A stretch of 64,000 nt of DNA, taken from Dysidea avara. Taxonomy: Eukaryota; Porifera; Demospongiae; Dictyoceratida; Dysideidae. Numbering within the stretch: position 1 is the stretch's first letter; each line of letters opens with the position of its first letter. The stretch is taken from assembly GCF_963678975.1 (NCBI RefSeq), contig NC_089275.1:15822220-15886219 (forward strand). Direction: 5' to 3'. This document shows positions 35,188 through 45,769 of the stretch, one piece after another. The notes beneath the pieces are model-generated. The model was not told where the DNA came from, made no database searches, and worked only from the letters and a program-made list of their open reading frames with translations. Made by a program: the position numbers and the translations under genes.

Positions 35188-35373
35188 GTAGCTCACAAGC
35201 TGGGACTCTCGTACACTATCTGAGAAATCCAATTAATATAAACTCATGAAATATTTATTGAAATAATACAGAAATACGTTGGGTAGCTCACAAGCTGGGA
35301 CTCTCATACACTATCTGAGAAATCCAATTATAAATCCATGAAATATTTATTGAAATAATACAGAAATACGTTT
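35188..35373. repeat. Two-copy tandem duplication, 95-bp unit
   Basis: GTAGCTCACAAGCTGGGACT at 35188 recurs at 35283, and both units run to GAAATACGTT with only a few changes. A third partial match (GGGACTCTCATACACA) follows near 35391. A diverged copy lies near 46730-46790, so the unit is itself part of a dispersed repeat. Confidence 0.8.
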
Positions 35374-37337
35374 CGAGATACTTAAATATTGGGACTCTCA
35401 TACACAATTTAGAAGTTTGCATGGGCGGTTGGCTACGTTACCCCTTGCTTTCCCCCTTAAGCTTATTAGCCCCTCTAAAGCACTACGAAGTTTAATTTGG
35501 CATATAGGTCTAAGAGCCATTGGTTCCACTGGCATGCATGGGTATACTTTGAGACAATAAGTCACTCTCTAGAGTTCCTATACTGGATACAAATACATGA
35601 AATTGACAAGGAGGAAATATCCTGACTGCCAAGCATGTAGACTCTTGTAAGTGTTCATTACCGTTCAAGCATAAACCAGATATGTAGCTGCAGGGTACTT
35701 ATATTACCACCATTATGCATATTACCACAATTAACCTATATATTTCCACTATTGCCTATAATTACCACTGTATTAGAACTGGTTATTTGTGCTGTTTTGC
35801 CAGTGTTTATAGTGTTACTGACTTCTGCAGGGTTAATAAACAACAAGCTGCACAATTGTACAAAACAGCCTCTGCATAGTGGGAAGGTACATAACTCTGA
35901 TATTGATCATGAGATGCAGATAGGTGGTTTGATTTCCACCATATAAGGGAATATTTCTTTTGTTTTATAAGACTATGCTTTGTATCTAGTGCATCAACTA
36001 CTCTATTAAGGCATCTGGATGTTACTATTATAGAGTATATCAGTTTTATTACAGTTTTTGGCCTCACTTCTGGAAATATAATTCTCAGTCTAAGGGGGGA
36101 GCGGGACTTAAAGTTGGTTTTCAGCCTCCTTTCCTCTTATTTTCTACTGCCATGCATAAAGTTATGTTATATGTTCATGGATAGTGTGTCAAATACACCA
36201 CCTAATATGTACAATAAACATCTATCCTTCAAGTTTTCTTCAAGTTTCATCATGGAATATAGTTGATTAACAATCAAACTTCAGTTTCATTCACTTTCAT
36301 GAAACACGCGATGCTATAAATTGCTTCTATGCACAATTGTATGTTTGGCAGGTTTTAACTACAGTAAACACGCACATTATGGTAATATGTGAAAATGCAA
36401 TATGCATGTGTAATCTAGAGTGCAGTACTTATATACTCTAATAGAATAGTCATACATAATCAGGTAAGAAGATTGCAAATGTGAGCATATACAAAATTGA
36501 CAATCATTTTACAATAGAGAAACATGCTTCTCAAGAAAGAAGCATTAGCTTTTAGAAGTATTTATCCCTATCCTTCATTGTAACAGTTAGTCTACTGGAC
36601 AGTGTAATTTTTGAAGTTCCTTTCAACAACGAATACAGAATAATGACATGATCTCCTACCCATTTTAAAGTCTCAATTTTGTGGATGAAAAATAAGTAAT
36701 CAAATTTGCTTGGCTTAACGTATTCCTACTGTACACATCAAAATTACCCATAATATATGTATATCTGGCAGAGTTAAGATCTATATTGTTACAGTAGTAC
36801 TGTATATGTGATTAAATTACCCATATTGGGCCATATCAAATTAGGAGTTAAAGATTTAATGTAACTAATTACTTCAAAGTATTGATGCTTGAATACAGTC
36901 ATTTTCAAAAAGACTTCCACATCAGGTTTGTTGTTATTTAACCATTACGTAGCCTTTGATGTGGTTGAAAATTCCTTTAATGTGGTCTAGTACATTGTGC
37001 AGAGCTTTTGAAGTGGTTACAGAAATCAATTAAATTACTATAATATTATATAAAGCATCAAATGCTGACTTGTTTGTAACTGAACTCTCTACAGGCTGAC
37101 TTGTTTATAAATCTTCACAGCATGATGGATGCACCCTGTAAGTTGATCAATCATGAGCTATGGTAATGGTTCATAATAGAGATCGCCTATACCCACCTAA
37201 ACATCACTTTAGATACCTCTTCCAACCTCAAAAGAAACCTTAGAAGTTAACCTGAAGTTTAGATCCTCTAGAAAATATTAAGTCAAAAGGACCTGATAAA
37301 AGTAGTTTATAAAGAACTGAAATCAGGCTCTATAGGC
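35374..37337. other. Intergenic, no gene recognised
   Basis: AT-rich DNA without a supportable coding region. It contains degenerate copies of the CTCTATTAGAG motif (35998-36050, 36434-36455). A stretch at 37067-37110 reads TTGTTTGTAACTGAACTCTC followed by TACAGG, matching the satellite monomers found at 51.9-55.9 kb. Confidence 0.4.
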
Positions 37338-37513
37338 TTGTGCCAATTATGCTTTGAAAATAGCCTATTATGCTTTTGAAAATCCAGCCTATTATGCTCA
37401 AATAAAATCACCGTTTTATCAAAAATCTTGAAAATGATCCTATTGTGCTGGCATAATGCTTACTAGCCTATTATGCTCGAAATTATGCCGGCATAATTGA
37501 TGCAAGCCTAAAA
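37338..37513. repeat. MITE related to the 25047-25492 element
   Basis: Ends TAGGCTTGTGCCAATTATGC and (complement) TAGGCTTGCATCAATTATGC. The interior carries repeated TATTATGCTTTTGAAAAT and the GAAATTATGCCGGCATAAT block shared with the longer element. No matching 8-bp flanks. Confidence 0.6.
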
Positions 37514-37835
37514 TCAGCTATTTTGAACCATTTTGTTTATCTTCTTATTTTTCCACAAGGCTAGAGCACAATGTGAGTAGCTACTTTTTTGGGGATAAAA
37601 ACTACATAACTTTTCTTCGTATGTCTTTCTTCATGTCCATGACCTATTTTTATAATTATTATTGCAATGATAACATCAATTCTCAAGCAAATTTGCTTCT
37701 TGTAGGTTCACTTTGCCATTTATCTGACTTAGTCTCTGCAAGGGTAACTGATGTGTATCCAATTGCAAAACTATTCGTGTTGCAAGACATGTTCATTTGG
37801 AAACCCTATATCATTACCTATATTTAACCACAGTA

Positions 37836-38345
37836 CAGCGTTGAAACCGGGTCGGGTCATCCGGGTCAACCGAGTCACATTTTCTCCGGGTCATCCTGGT
37901 CTGACCCGGTTTACAAATTATCCGGGTCTGACCCGGATTGGATCACGTGAGAAACGAAATTGTTCGTTTGACGACGTGGAAACTTATAAACGCTATCGCG
38001 TAGCTCTTTCCTGAGCCACGCCCACTTATCGCGTTACAAACATACGCTCAGCCACGCCCATTTATTAGTAAGTGCAGTATGTAGCACGAAACTGAGGGCA
38101 TCTATGGTGAGGGGTAGCTACTGTTAGTAGGTGATGACCCTTTTTTTTTTTTTTTTTTTTGGTCTTCAACCTACAGCTAGGCTGAAGTTGCATCTGGATC
38201 CACCCCTGTTTACTCAACACGAATCGAACGCTCAAAAAGGTAGTCTCGCTCGCTCGAGACTAGCCGAAACATAGCTCTTATCGCACGCCTCGGCTTAATT
38301 AATCCGGGTCAGTGGGTCAGCAGTAGTGACCCGGTTTCAACGTTG
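37836..38345. mobile_element. hAT MITE with GACCCGG boxes and perfect 8-bp TSD
   Basis: 510 bp. Left end CAGCGTTGAAACCGGGTC; right end, complemented, CAACGTTGAAACCGGGTC (17 of 18). Flanked by CCACAGTA at 37828-37835 and 38346-38353. The interior has repeated CCGGGTCNGACCCGG, a poly(T) tract at about 38140-38160, and small CACGCC-rich palindromes. No transposase. Confidence 0.87.
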
Positions 38346-38479
38346 CCACAGTATAATAAGTTCATACCAGAGCAACAATGTTGTTGTGTACTACTATGTA
38401 CTTGCATGACTTACTGTGATCACATAGCTGCACAAGTGTGGATATATCAGAAGCCATACTATTGCTGACCACAGCATGC

Positions 38480-38690
38480 TCACTGTCTATTATTATTATT
38501 ATTGTATAATGTACAGACCTCAATCACGAGTATAATGAACATGATTAGTTAACAAACTAAACGTTAATAAACTTAATTACATGTAACTATAATAGTAAAG
38601 ATTTAAAAGTATCAACATTATCAGTTTCCACGAGGTGATCAGGTAGGTGATTCCATAGTCTGTCTATAGTGGGATAGCTATATCAAAGCT
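38480..38690 (-). pseudogene. LINE 3'-end relic
   Basis: On the minus strand a short frame reads RLWNHLPDHLVETDNVDTF and FKSLL, then stops. This is the signature C-terminus of CR1/L2-like LINE ORF2 proteins (LWNxLP...FKxxL). It is followed on the minus strand by an (ATA)n tail at about 38487-38503. Only the last ~25 codons and 3' UTR survive. Confidence 0.55.
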
Positions 38691-39114
38691 GTATATATAT
38701 ATACCACACCTGTGGTTGAGATCAAAAGCGCCGCGCTGTGGTATATACCTGATATACCACGGAAAACTGTGGAATATAACTGATATACAGTACCACGCTT
38801 TGTGGCTACGCTTACCATATAGCTATGGTGTAACTTCACACATTCCGCGAAATCCTTATCTAAACGGTAAACAAGTCTCTAATAACAAGCGCCTAAATCA
38901 ACCAACAATTATTCACCCCGGGAACTGGAACAAGTTTCAATGAACTCTTGTCTCCTTCGTGGATAACTCACTAATCGCGACTATGTGGGCGTGGCACCAC
39001 TAAAAGTGTAAAACGTCTGATCCATCAAGCATTTCTATTGATTTCCATCTCCAGGAGGTGCTGTTTCACTATAACTTACTATCTATAATCGTTTTCATCT
39101 ACTGGGGTGTAGAA

Positions 39115-40680
39115 TAGACTCAGGATCATTACCTAGAGACTGGATTACTGCTAACATAGTCCCTGTTTATAAAAAAGGCGACAAACACCTTTCTTCTAAC
39201 TATCGTCCTATAAGTCTCACTTCTATTGTTGTGAAAGTGATGGAAAGAATCATTCATCGTCAACTAACCTATGCTCTGGAATCTCACAAACTTATTAGTG
39301 AATCCCAACATGGTTTTCGCAACAAACATTCCACCGTTACCCTCCTTGTCTCCGCTTTTGATGACTGGTCAGCTTGCCTTGAACGACGTAACTCTGTTCA
39401 CTGCCTCCTCCTTGACCTTGCTAAGGCCTTTGACTCTGTTCCACATCAGCGACTGTTGCTTCGACTTGAGAGTCTGGGAATTCATGGAAATCTGTTGTCA
39501 TGGCTAAATTCATTCTTGACTAAACGATATCAGAGGGTTGTGGTGAACGGTAGCTTTTCTGATTGGCTGCCTGTCAGATCTGGGGTGCCCCAAGGATCTG
39601 TTTTAGGCCCACTTTTGTTCCTACTGTATGTTGATGAGCTGCGTAAGGTTTCCCAACACAGTATCATCAAGCTCTTTGCTGATGATATTGCACTTTACAA
39701 GGAAATTGTGTCTTCTAATGATTGCAAACTTCTCCAAGATGACTTAACTGCAATTTTTGAATGGTGCAAGAAATGGCTATTGAAGCTGAATCCCTTGAAA
39801 TGTGATAGTATTTGTATTTCTTACAAATGTGTTCCTCCCTTGTGTGCTTATTTTCTGGATGGTCAGCAGATTTCACTGAAGTCAGTAGTGAGATACCTGG
39901 GTATATTCATTAACTCTCAACTCAAATGGGGTGATCACATGAAACATCTAGTAGCCAAAGCATCACGGTCTCTGAATTACTTGCGCCATACTCTGTTTTC
40001 ATGTTCTGCATCAGTCAAAGCAACTGCATACCGGGCTGTAGTGAGACCTATTCTGGAGTATGCTTCCCCAGCTTGGTGCTTACATACTAAGAAGGATGTG
40101 ACTAATTTAGAAGCGATCCAACGTCATGCTGCCCGTTGGGTGTGCGGTAGTAGATGGGATACTATTAACCATAACTGGTCTAGGTCTTCAGACTCTTTCC
40201 TACAGGAACTTCATTGGCCAACTCTTCATACCAGAAGATCTTACTTTTCGACCAGTCTGACTCATGATATTTTACATAATAGAGTTGCTATCCCATTTTC
40301 TAAGTATTTTCAATTTTCTACCACCGTCACTAGATCTCATCCAATGTCGTTATTTATTCCATCCTCCACTATTAACTCCCGGCGTTTTTCCTTTTTCATC
40401 AACTCTCCCTTCCTATGGAACACCATTCCCCATCGTATTCTAAAATTGACTAATCCAGTTGCGTTCCGGACTGCACTTCGTCGTTTTCTTTTTGTATAAT
40501 CTTGTAACTGTTTTGTTTTTCAATCCGTGTATTCTAATGTTATTGTTTTGTGTTTTGTTTTTGTGTTACTGTTATGTGTTTGTTTTTTGTACTTGTATGT
40601 TCTTTATGGGGAGCACGTTTGCAGGCTGTGCCTTTTGTGTACCCATGTCTTTGACAAAAATTGATAATCTAATCTAATAT
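39115..40680 (+). mobile_element. 5'-truncated non-LTR retrotransposon (LINE)
   Basis: Coding similarity begins in the RT domain near 39117 and the element runs through a 3' UTR ending in a GATAATCTAATCTAATA tail near 40677. Everything 5' of the RT (including an endonuclease) is missing, as expected from incomplete target-primed reverse transcription. Confidence 0.85.
39231..40499 (+). CDS. LINE reverse transcriptase, open C-terminal fragment
   Basis: 422 codons from the first in-frame ATG; the frame is open upstream to about 39117 (SLPRDWITANIVPVYKKGD), so the ATG is not a true start. RT blocks in order: NYRPISLTS just upstream of the ATG, FRNKHSTV, LLLDLAKAFDSVPH with the first catalytic Asp, GVPQGSVLGPLLFLLYVDEL, and the catalytic FADD near residues 149-152. 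Then come the thumb (VRYLGIFINSQLKW) and a C-terminal IQRHAARWVCGSRWD region with W-x2-I/LP. This is CR1/jockey/L2-like ORF2. The uninterrupted frame suggests recent insertion compared with the other LINE pieces here. It would make and insert cDNA if complete; as it stands it is truncated. Confidence 0.85.
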   Translation: MKVMERIIHRQLTYALESHKLISESQHGFRNKHSTVTLLVSAFDDWSACLERRNSVHCLLLDLAKAFDSVPHQRLLLRLESLGIHGNLLSWLNSFLTKRYQRVVVNGSFSDWLPVRSGVPQGSVLGPLLFLLYVDELRKVSQHSIIKLFADDIALYKEIVSSNDCKLLQDDLTAIFEWCKKWLLKLNPLKCDSICISYKCVPPLCAYFLDGQQISLKSVVRYLGIFINSQLKWGDHMKHLVAKASRSLNYLRHTLFSCSASVKATAYRAVVRPILEYASPAWCLHTKKDVTNLEAIQRHAARWVCGSRWDTINHNWSRSSDSFLQELHWPTLHTRRSYFSTSLTHDILHNRVAIPFSKYFQFSTTVTRSHPMSLFIPSSTINSRRFSFFINSPFLWNTIPHRILKLTNPVAFRTALRRFLFV

Positions 40681-40683
40681 AAC

Positions 40684-40779
40684 AGTTATAACACGATCAC
40701 TCGGGATATGACTAAATATGCGCGCTCTCGTGAATCGTGCGTATATTTTAGTCATATCCCTCGTAAGCGTGTTATAACT
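40684..40779. repeat. 96-bp near-perfect palindrome
   Basis: AGTTATAACACG at 40684 is inverse to CGTGTTATAACT ending 40779, with the arms continuing through GGGATATGACTAAATAT. The centre is CGCGCTCTCGTGAATCG. It directly follows the LINE tail and precedes an (AT)n run. Confidence 0.8.
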
Positions 40780-40803
40780 ATAATATATATATATATATAT
40801 ATA

Positions 40804-41138
40804 TCAAAACAGCCGAGCTGTAAAAAAGGGTGCAGCCCCCAAAAAGCCATGGTGAAAAGATGTGAAATCCAAGTTGGTGCATGGCCAAGAAATGGCTGTG
40901 ATAGTATAGGGAAATAGCAAATTTTAACAACAACAATTCAGGTGAATTTGTTGCTGAGTCATAGTGAAACTTGGAGGAGGCACTACAAAATCACCTGAAT
41001 TGTTGTTATTAAAATTTTTGCCATTTCCTTATACCATCACAGCCATTTCTTGGCTGCCAACTTGGATTTCACACCTTTTTTCACCATGGATTCTTGGGGG
41101 TTGCACCCCTTTTTACAGCTCGGCTGTTTTGGATTAGA
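40804..41138. repeat. Solo foldback element, same family as the satellite element's 5' module
   Basis: Arms of about 150 bp begin CAAAACAGCCGAGCTGTAAA and end with the inverse ACAGCTCGGCTGTTTTGG. Internal blocks (AGCCATGGTGAAAAGATGTG, CAAGAAATGGCTGTGAT, CAATTCAGGTGAAT) match, with divergence, those at 51338-51657 and 59090-59409. Here the foldback stands alone, without the satellite. Confidence 0.8.
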
Positions 41139-43486
41139 TAATAAATAGTATGTACAAAAAGTATCAAGTTAAAGCTATATTAGAGGTAATTATAAATTTT
41201 TAATTAGGGACGGATATAGGACTTCCCAAGGGGGGTGCTAAGCTTTATAGTAGGGGTTAAAAATGTGGCAACTGGTTGACACAACCAGTAGTGTAGTGTG
41301 AGAAGCACACTCAGCAAGAGGAACATGCTTTATCAAGGCCCTGGGGGAGGGGGGAGTGTATAAACAGTGGAATGGACTACTGGAATGGTGGAATACTGGA
41401 ATGGAATTTTTTAAAAGTTCAATATCAGTTTTTACATACAAATAAGTACAACCCCTCCCTCTTAAGTAAGCAAATAAATATGATTCCCCTTGATGCCAGC
41501 TCTTTTAGCATAATTCACCTCACCATAGACAAAGCTTACCAATGTAATGTACTGTAAAGTCAGTTACAATAGTAGTTTATTGGGAATACCAAGAAGACTC
41601 CTGACTTAACCCTTGTTCCCAAATGATAAAAAGTTAGCTAGCTAGCTGATTACATGTATGTATTGTAAAAGTACATTCACTGTATAATGAATTATTCATT
41701 TCAGTTAGGCACCGCAGGGTGCACACAGATAGCAGAGCCTTTATGAGGCGTTTAACACTAACCTAGGAGCCTAAGCAAAAGTCTTTGGGTAAAGTGAAAT
41801 GGGACCATATGTCTTTTAAGTGTTTACAATGAGTTTTTTCCACAACTACACTGTATGTCAGAAAGCAAAATTTAAGCCAAAGTTCGTTGTGGCAGTGCCA
41901 CATTGCACATTTAACTGAACTCTTCATTAAGACAGTTAGTAGTATTGAGTTATAAGTCATACAAGTGTTGTGGTGAGGAAAAGTATGCTAAAAGAGCTGC
42001 CTTCAGGGGAATACTATAGAAAAAATGACATTGAATTAAAAAAAATCCATTCCACCATTCCAGTATTTCACCATTCCACTGTTTATATACACTCCCAAGC
42101 CCGGGGGCATGTCCTAACACGAAACTGTTGCAAATTTAGCTTTCTGAGATCAAATTTGGCAATAATTGACTGCATCTTATTGAATAAGCATTGCGAGCCA
42201 CTTTAACCAGCAGCGGTAACTAGCTTTCATATAGAGGGTACAACGTATAATTATGCTGCAATATAGTTTGAGTTGAAAGTTGAAGTTCAAGGGGTCTAGG
42301 AGTGGGTCTTTGTTCTAGGATCTTAATGATGAATGTTCTATTAAAGTAGTTGACTGTTCTATTAAGGTATATCGATGTTCAGCAGCTGTTTAAGTAGTTT
42401 TATCCCCTCTTTAGTAGATTCTTAGAAGAGATTAGTTCTTCTATTCTCACTCTTTCCATGTTTTCACTCTCTATAATAATTGCGACCTAGCTGTATGGAT
42501 GAATAGACCATTTAGGTATAATAAGCATCTTGTTAAAGCATCATCTTATTTGAAGTGCTTTTAGTCACTCTGAAGACACTTTTGGGTTTGATTCTACCTA
42601 ACCAATATTGCGAAGGAATCAAAGTAGCTCCACCCCTCATCAAAGTATTGGAATATTAAAATGAATGCCTAGTGTGTCACTACAGCATCTTACTATAGCT
42701 ATAATACTTCAGTGTTACACTCCTTGCACTCCTCTGTAACACCATGTGAGTGTTACCACAGCACCCTCACAACAGCACCTAGGGTGTTGAATTTAAATAT
42801 TACCACGGACACCCATAAAGTTTTATGATTACTCCTAAATTTTAACAGTGTATAGTGTGATGCTGTACAACACACTACTAAACTGAGGACTGCATTGTAA
42901 ATGTCTGTCAAATATTGTATTGTAACTGTCTGTAAATATTCTCTATCCATTTATGCATAATCACTTGAAACTGTTATCCCAGCATCTTCATATGCTATAT
43001 ACACCTCTAAAAATAACTATTACAATACTTTAAACTGAGTGTGGTTCTGCCCATGCATTCTTTCTTTGATGCGGTTAACCAGCCATATATCATGTTACAA
43101 ACAGTTAAGGTAAACAAGTATAAAATGTTGGGAAGCTGCATCATAAGCTAGCTGCCAGGGAACATTTAGCTAATCCCTACTCAATTCATGATCAGTACTA
43201 GTCACTTATAGTTATCATTGACAGGCCGTGGCTATATGTAAGAAGTATATAAGGATGCATTATATAACCCCCTTGTTTCACGGTGTTTTATTTCTATGAT
43301 CTCTATTCAAATGTTAAATTCTCAGTATGATATAGCTACTTTTCCTGGAGCACTGAATGCACTTAGAAGTTATGCAGAAAGCTGGTATAGCCGGTGAAAC
43401 AGGTAACATGCACATAGCTAATTGTAATAAAATATGAGATGAAATATTATATAATAATATCATGGATGTGCATGTACATTATTTAT
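41139..43486. other. Intergenic, no gene recognised
   Basis: No supportable coding region. Contains repeat debris: a CTCTATTAAAGTAG/GTATATCGATG pair at 42340-42376, an R1 3' tail (GATTCTACCTAACCAATATT) near 42580, and R1-like minus-strand sequence at 43030-43330. Confidence 0.4.
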
Positions 43487-43745
43487 ACACAGTAAAAACA
43501 AACTAGTGAAGGTCACTATAATAAATGTAGTGAAGTTCACTACTAATGTCTGCCACAATACTCACTATTTTTTGTGTAGTGACGTTCACCACTTGTTTTG
43601 TAGTGACTGTCACTACCATGTAGTGATGTTCACTACTATGTGTAGTGAGGGTCACCATAAAAGAGTAGTGAAGGTCACTACACAAAAATAGTGGGTATTG
43701 TGGCAGAAAGTAGTAGCGAAATACACTACAAATTTTTTACAGTGT
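43487..43745. repeat. MITE built of TAGTGA/TCACTA palindromes
   Basis: 259 bp. Ends ACACAGTAAAAA and TTTTTACAGTGT (inverse with one mismatch). The interior is a series of short palindromes of the form TAGTGAAGGTCACTA, about ten half-sites TAGTGA. The two outer parts share a TGTCTGCCACAATACTCACT-type block in inverse order. It ends 38 bp past the stop of the sulfotransferase gene. Confidence 0.75.
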
Positions 43746-43783
43746 ATGTTATTTTGTATAATATAATACAAGATATTCACAAA

Positions 43784-44836
43784 TTATGAGTCAAAATCTT
43801 CATATCTTTTAAGGCTATCAAACCTTTGTGTGAAAGAACGGATATTTTCGATTTGCTCATTTGTCCAGGTAATTTTATAACGTGTCTTTGACTCCTTATT
43901 GAAAATCTTTTCATCACACTTCTTTACATAATCCTGAGAGCATACAACACCCAGGAATTCACACATTTTAGCAATCACTGACTTTGGGTTGGAAATGAAG
44001 TCCCTGATGTGTATCGTCATTGTGTCAAATTCATATTCTTTCTCTACATATTCTACTCCTTCGTACAAACGGAAATAATGATGAGAACTTGCATCCACCA
44101 CTTCTGGACTGACAGCTACACTCACATTACTATTTTTAGCATTCAAGACTTGATGACGATCCTTAAAAGTTCTGTATAGAACATCAGTGGCAATATTGTC
44201 ATAAGGATTGCGTATAACATGAAACAGTTTTATGGGAATGCCTACTAATGATGGTAACCTTTTCAGCATGCCCAGTACCTTTTCTTTTTGGTGCAACAAA
44301 GAAAATGGTATGACTTGAGCTTCATCATCTCCAATAATATTAACATAAGTATCATAAGTTCCTTGCCATTCTTTATCGACAACTAAAGTATACCCTTTCC
44401 CATCTCTACTTCTTTCACCACCGTGGGCTGATTTGTATGAGCTGGTCCAGATACAGTCATACACATATTGCTTGGTAGCAGTGCTGGGCGTATTAATAAG
44501 AGTTGGTACAATTCCTGATTCATGAGAAACGATCATGTGAGGGTGACTGTCTAACACACTGGCTACTATACTATGACTGCTGTGAGTGTGTCCGATGAAC
44601 AACACGAATAGTTTTATACGGTCTGCGACGGACGACGGAAATTCTTTAGATCTCCTTTTGTTCCTTGGAGAAACATCATTCCGCTTTACGGGGGCGGCAG
44701 TTGATGCAAAAGTCTGCGGTCTATCATCAAGCATATTCATCACCAGGACAATGAAAACAACAACTGCTATGATGGTGATTTGGAGTGCTATAGATTTCTT
44801 CGTACAGATCCACATTGCTTGACATTCGTTAATCAT
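43784..44836 (-). CDS. Sulfotransferase-like type II membrane protein, intronless
   Basis: 350 aa in a single exon. A short cytosolic head is followed by one hydrophobic segment at about 18-34 and then a luminal domain, the layout of Golgi carbohydrate sulfotransferases. At 79-98 LFIGHTHSSHSIVASVLDSH occupies the 5'-phosphosulfate loop position, and SHE (104-106) follows. At 207-222 HVIRNPYDN...LYR matches the 3'-phosphate binding segment, with Thr where most members have Ser. The C-terminal YEFDTMTIHIRDFISNP and CEFLGV stretches fit the family. Expected role: transfer of sulfate from PAPS to a glycan or protein; the substrate cannot be told. The P-loop is atypical, so activity is uncertain. 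The start is the first ATG in frame, and no splice sites are needed. Confidence 0.75.
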   Translation of the reverse strand: MINECQAMWICTKKSIALQITIIAVVVFIVLVMNMLDDRPQTFASTAAPVKRNDVSPRNKRRSKEFPSSVADRIKLFVLFIGHTHSSHSIVASVLDSHPHMIVSHESGIVPTLINTPSTATKQYVYDCIWTSSYKSAHGGERSRDGKGYTLVVDKEWQGTYDTYVNIIGDDEAQVIPFSLLHQKEKVLGMLKRLPSLVGIPIKLFHVIRNPYDNIATDVLYRTFKDRHQVLNAKNSNVSVAVSPEVVDASSHHYFRLYEGVEYVEKEYEFDTMTIHIRDFISNPKSVIAKMCEFLGVVCSQDYVKKCDEKIFNKESKTRYKITWTNEQIENIRSFTQRFDSLKRYEDFDS

Positions 44837-44933
44837 TTACGTGAGGCTCAGTGTACGGAATGGAACGGAATTATGCAGATCTATAAACCACGAACGGGCC
44901 ACGGAACCATTCAAAGTAGTACAGTACTGTTAT

Positions 44934-45530
44934 TATTATTATTATTATTATTGGTAATACTGTGCAGACCTCTATTAGAGTATAGTGCACAGGTTACAAC
45001 ATACTACAAGTATACAAATTAAATAATTGCTAGTTTTTGTTTGAACTGATTAATATCATTGGAGTCAATCACATTTTGGGGTAGATCATTCCAGATTTTG
45101 ATTGCCGAAGGGAAAAAGGAGTACATATAAGAATCAATCCGTGTCATTGGTTGCATAAATCTCATATTATGACCTCTGGTACTATGTACAGTGGATATGG
45201 GTGTCAGAAACGGATTTACTGGGATGTCAACAAGGTGGTTAATTATTTTAAACATCATTATGGCTTTCAGTTCATCTCTGCATCGCGCAAGTGTAGGCCA
45301 ATTAAGGTCTGTAAGCATTTGCGTGACACTAGCATAACAGGAGTAGTTGCTGGTCACAAATCTAGCTGCTTGTCGTTGTGTCAGTTCTCTCAATCATATC
45401 AATATCCCTCTTAGTATGAGGTTCCCAGACAACAGCTGCATACTCTATAATTGGCTTAACCATTGCTTTGTACAACCTATCTTTAATTGTTGGTGTAAAA
45501 TTGTGGAGGTTATACGCTGAAGAAAACCTT
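44934..45530 (-). pseudogene. LINE 3' fragment with frameshift and (ATA)n tail
   Basis: On the minus strand the frame at about 45475-45410 reads VKPIIEYAAVVWEPHTKRDI, then shifts. The rest (45393-45019) continues RQAARFVTSNYSCYASVTQM to WNDLPQNVIDSNDINQFKQKL and a stop. This is the C-terminal region of a CR1/L2-like ORF2. The 3' UTR ends in ATA repeats at 44934-44953. The RT core is absent, so the copy is dead. Confidence 0.75.
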
Positions 45531-45769
45531 TAGTTGATTTCAGTTCCATTTGAACACTTCTGTCTGCACCGCGAGCTACAGTTCCCTGGCGGTTTTAAAG
45601 TGAACTAGCCACAAAAAGCTTTACGGATTGGCTAAAACTCACAAGAAGTCACTGTGACGCTACCATAATACAGCTTAGCTGAAGAAGGCTTCATCTCACA
45701 CCTTTAATATAACGCGGACGGAACTGTTTAAATGGAACCGGCTGAAATCAACAGTAGCTAAACGGAGTA

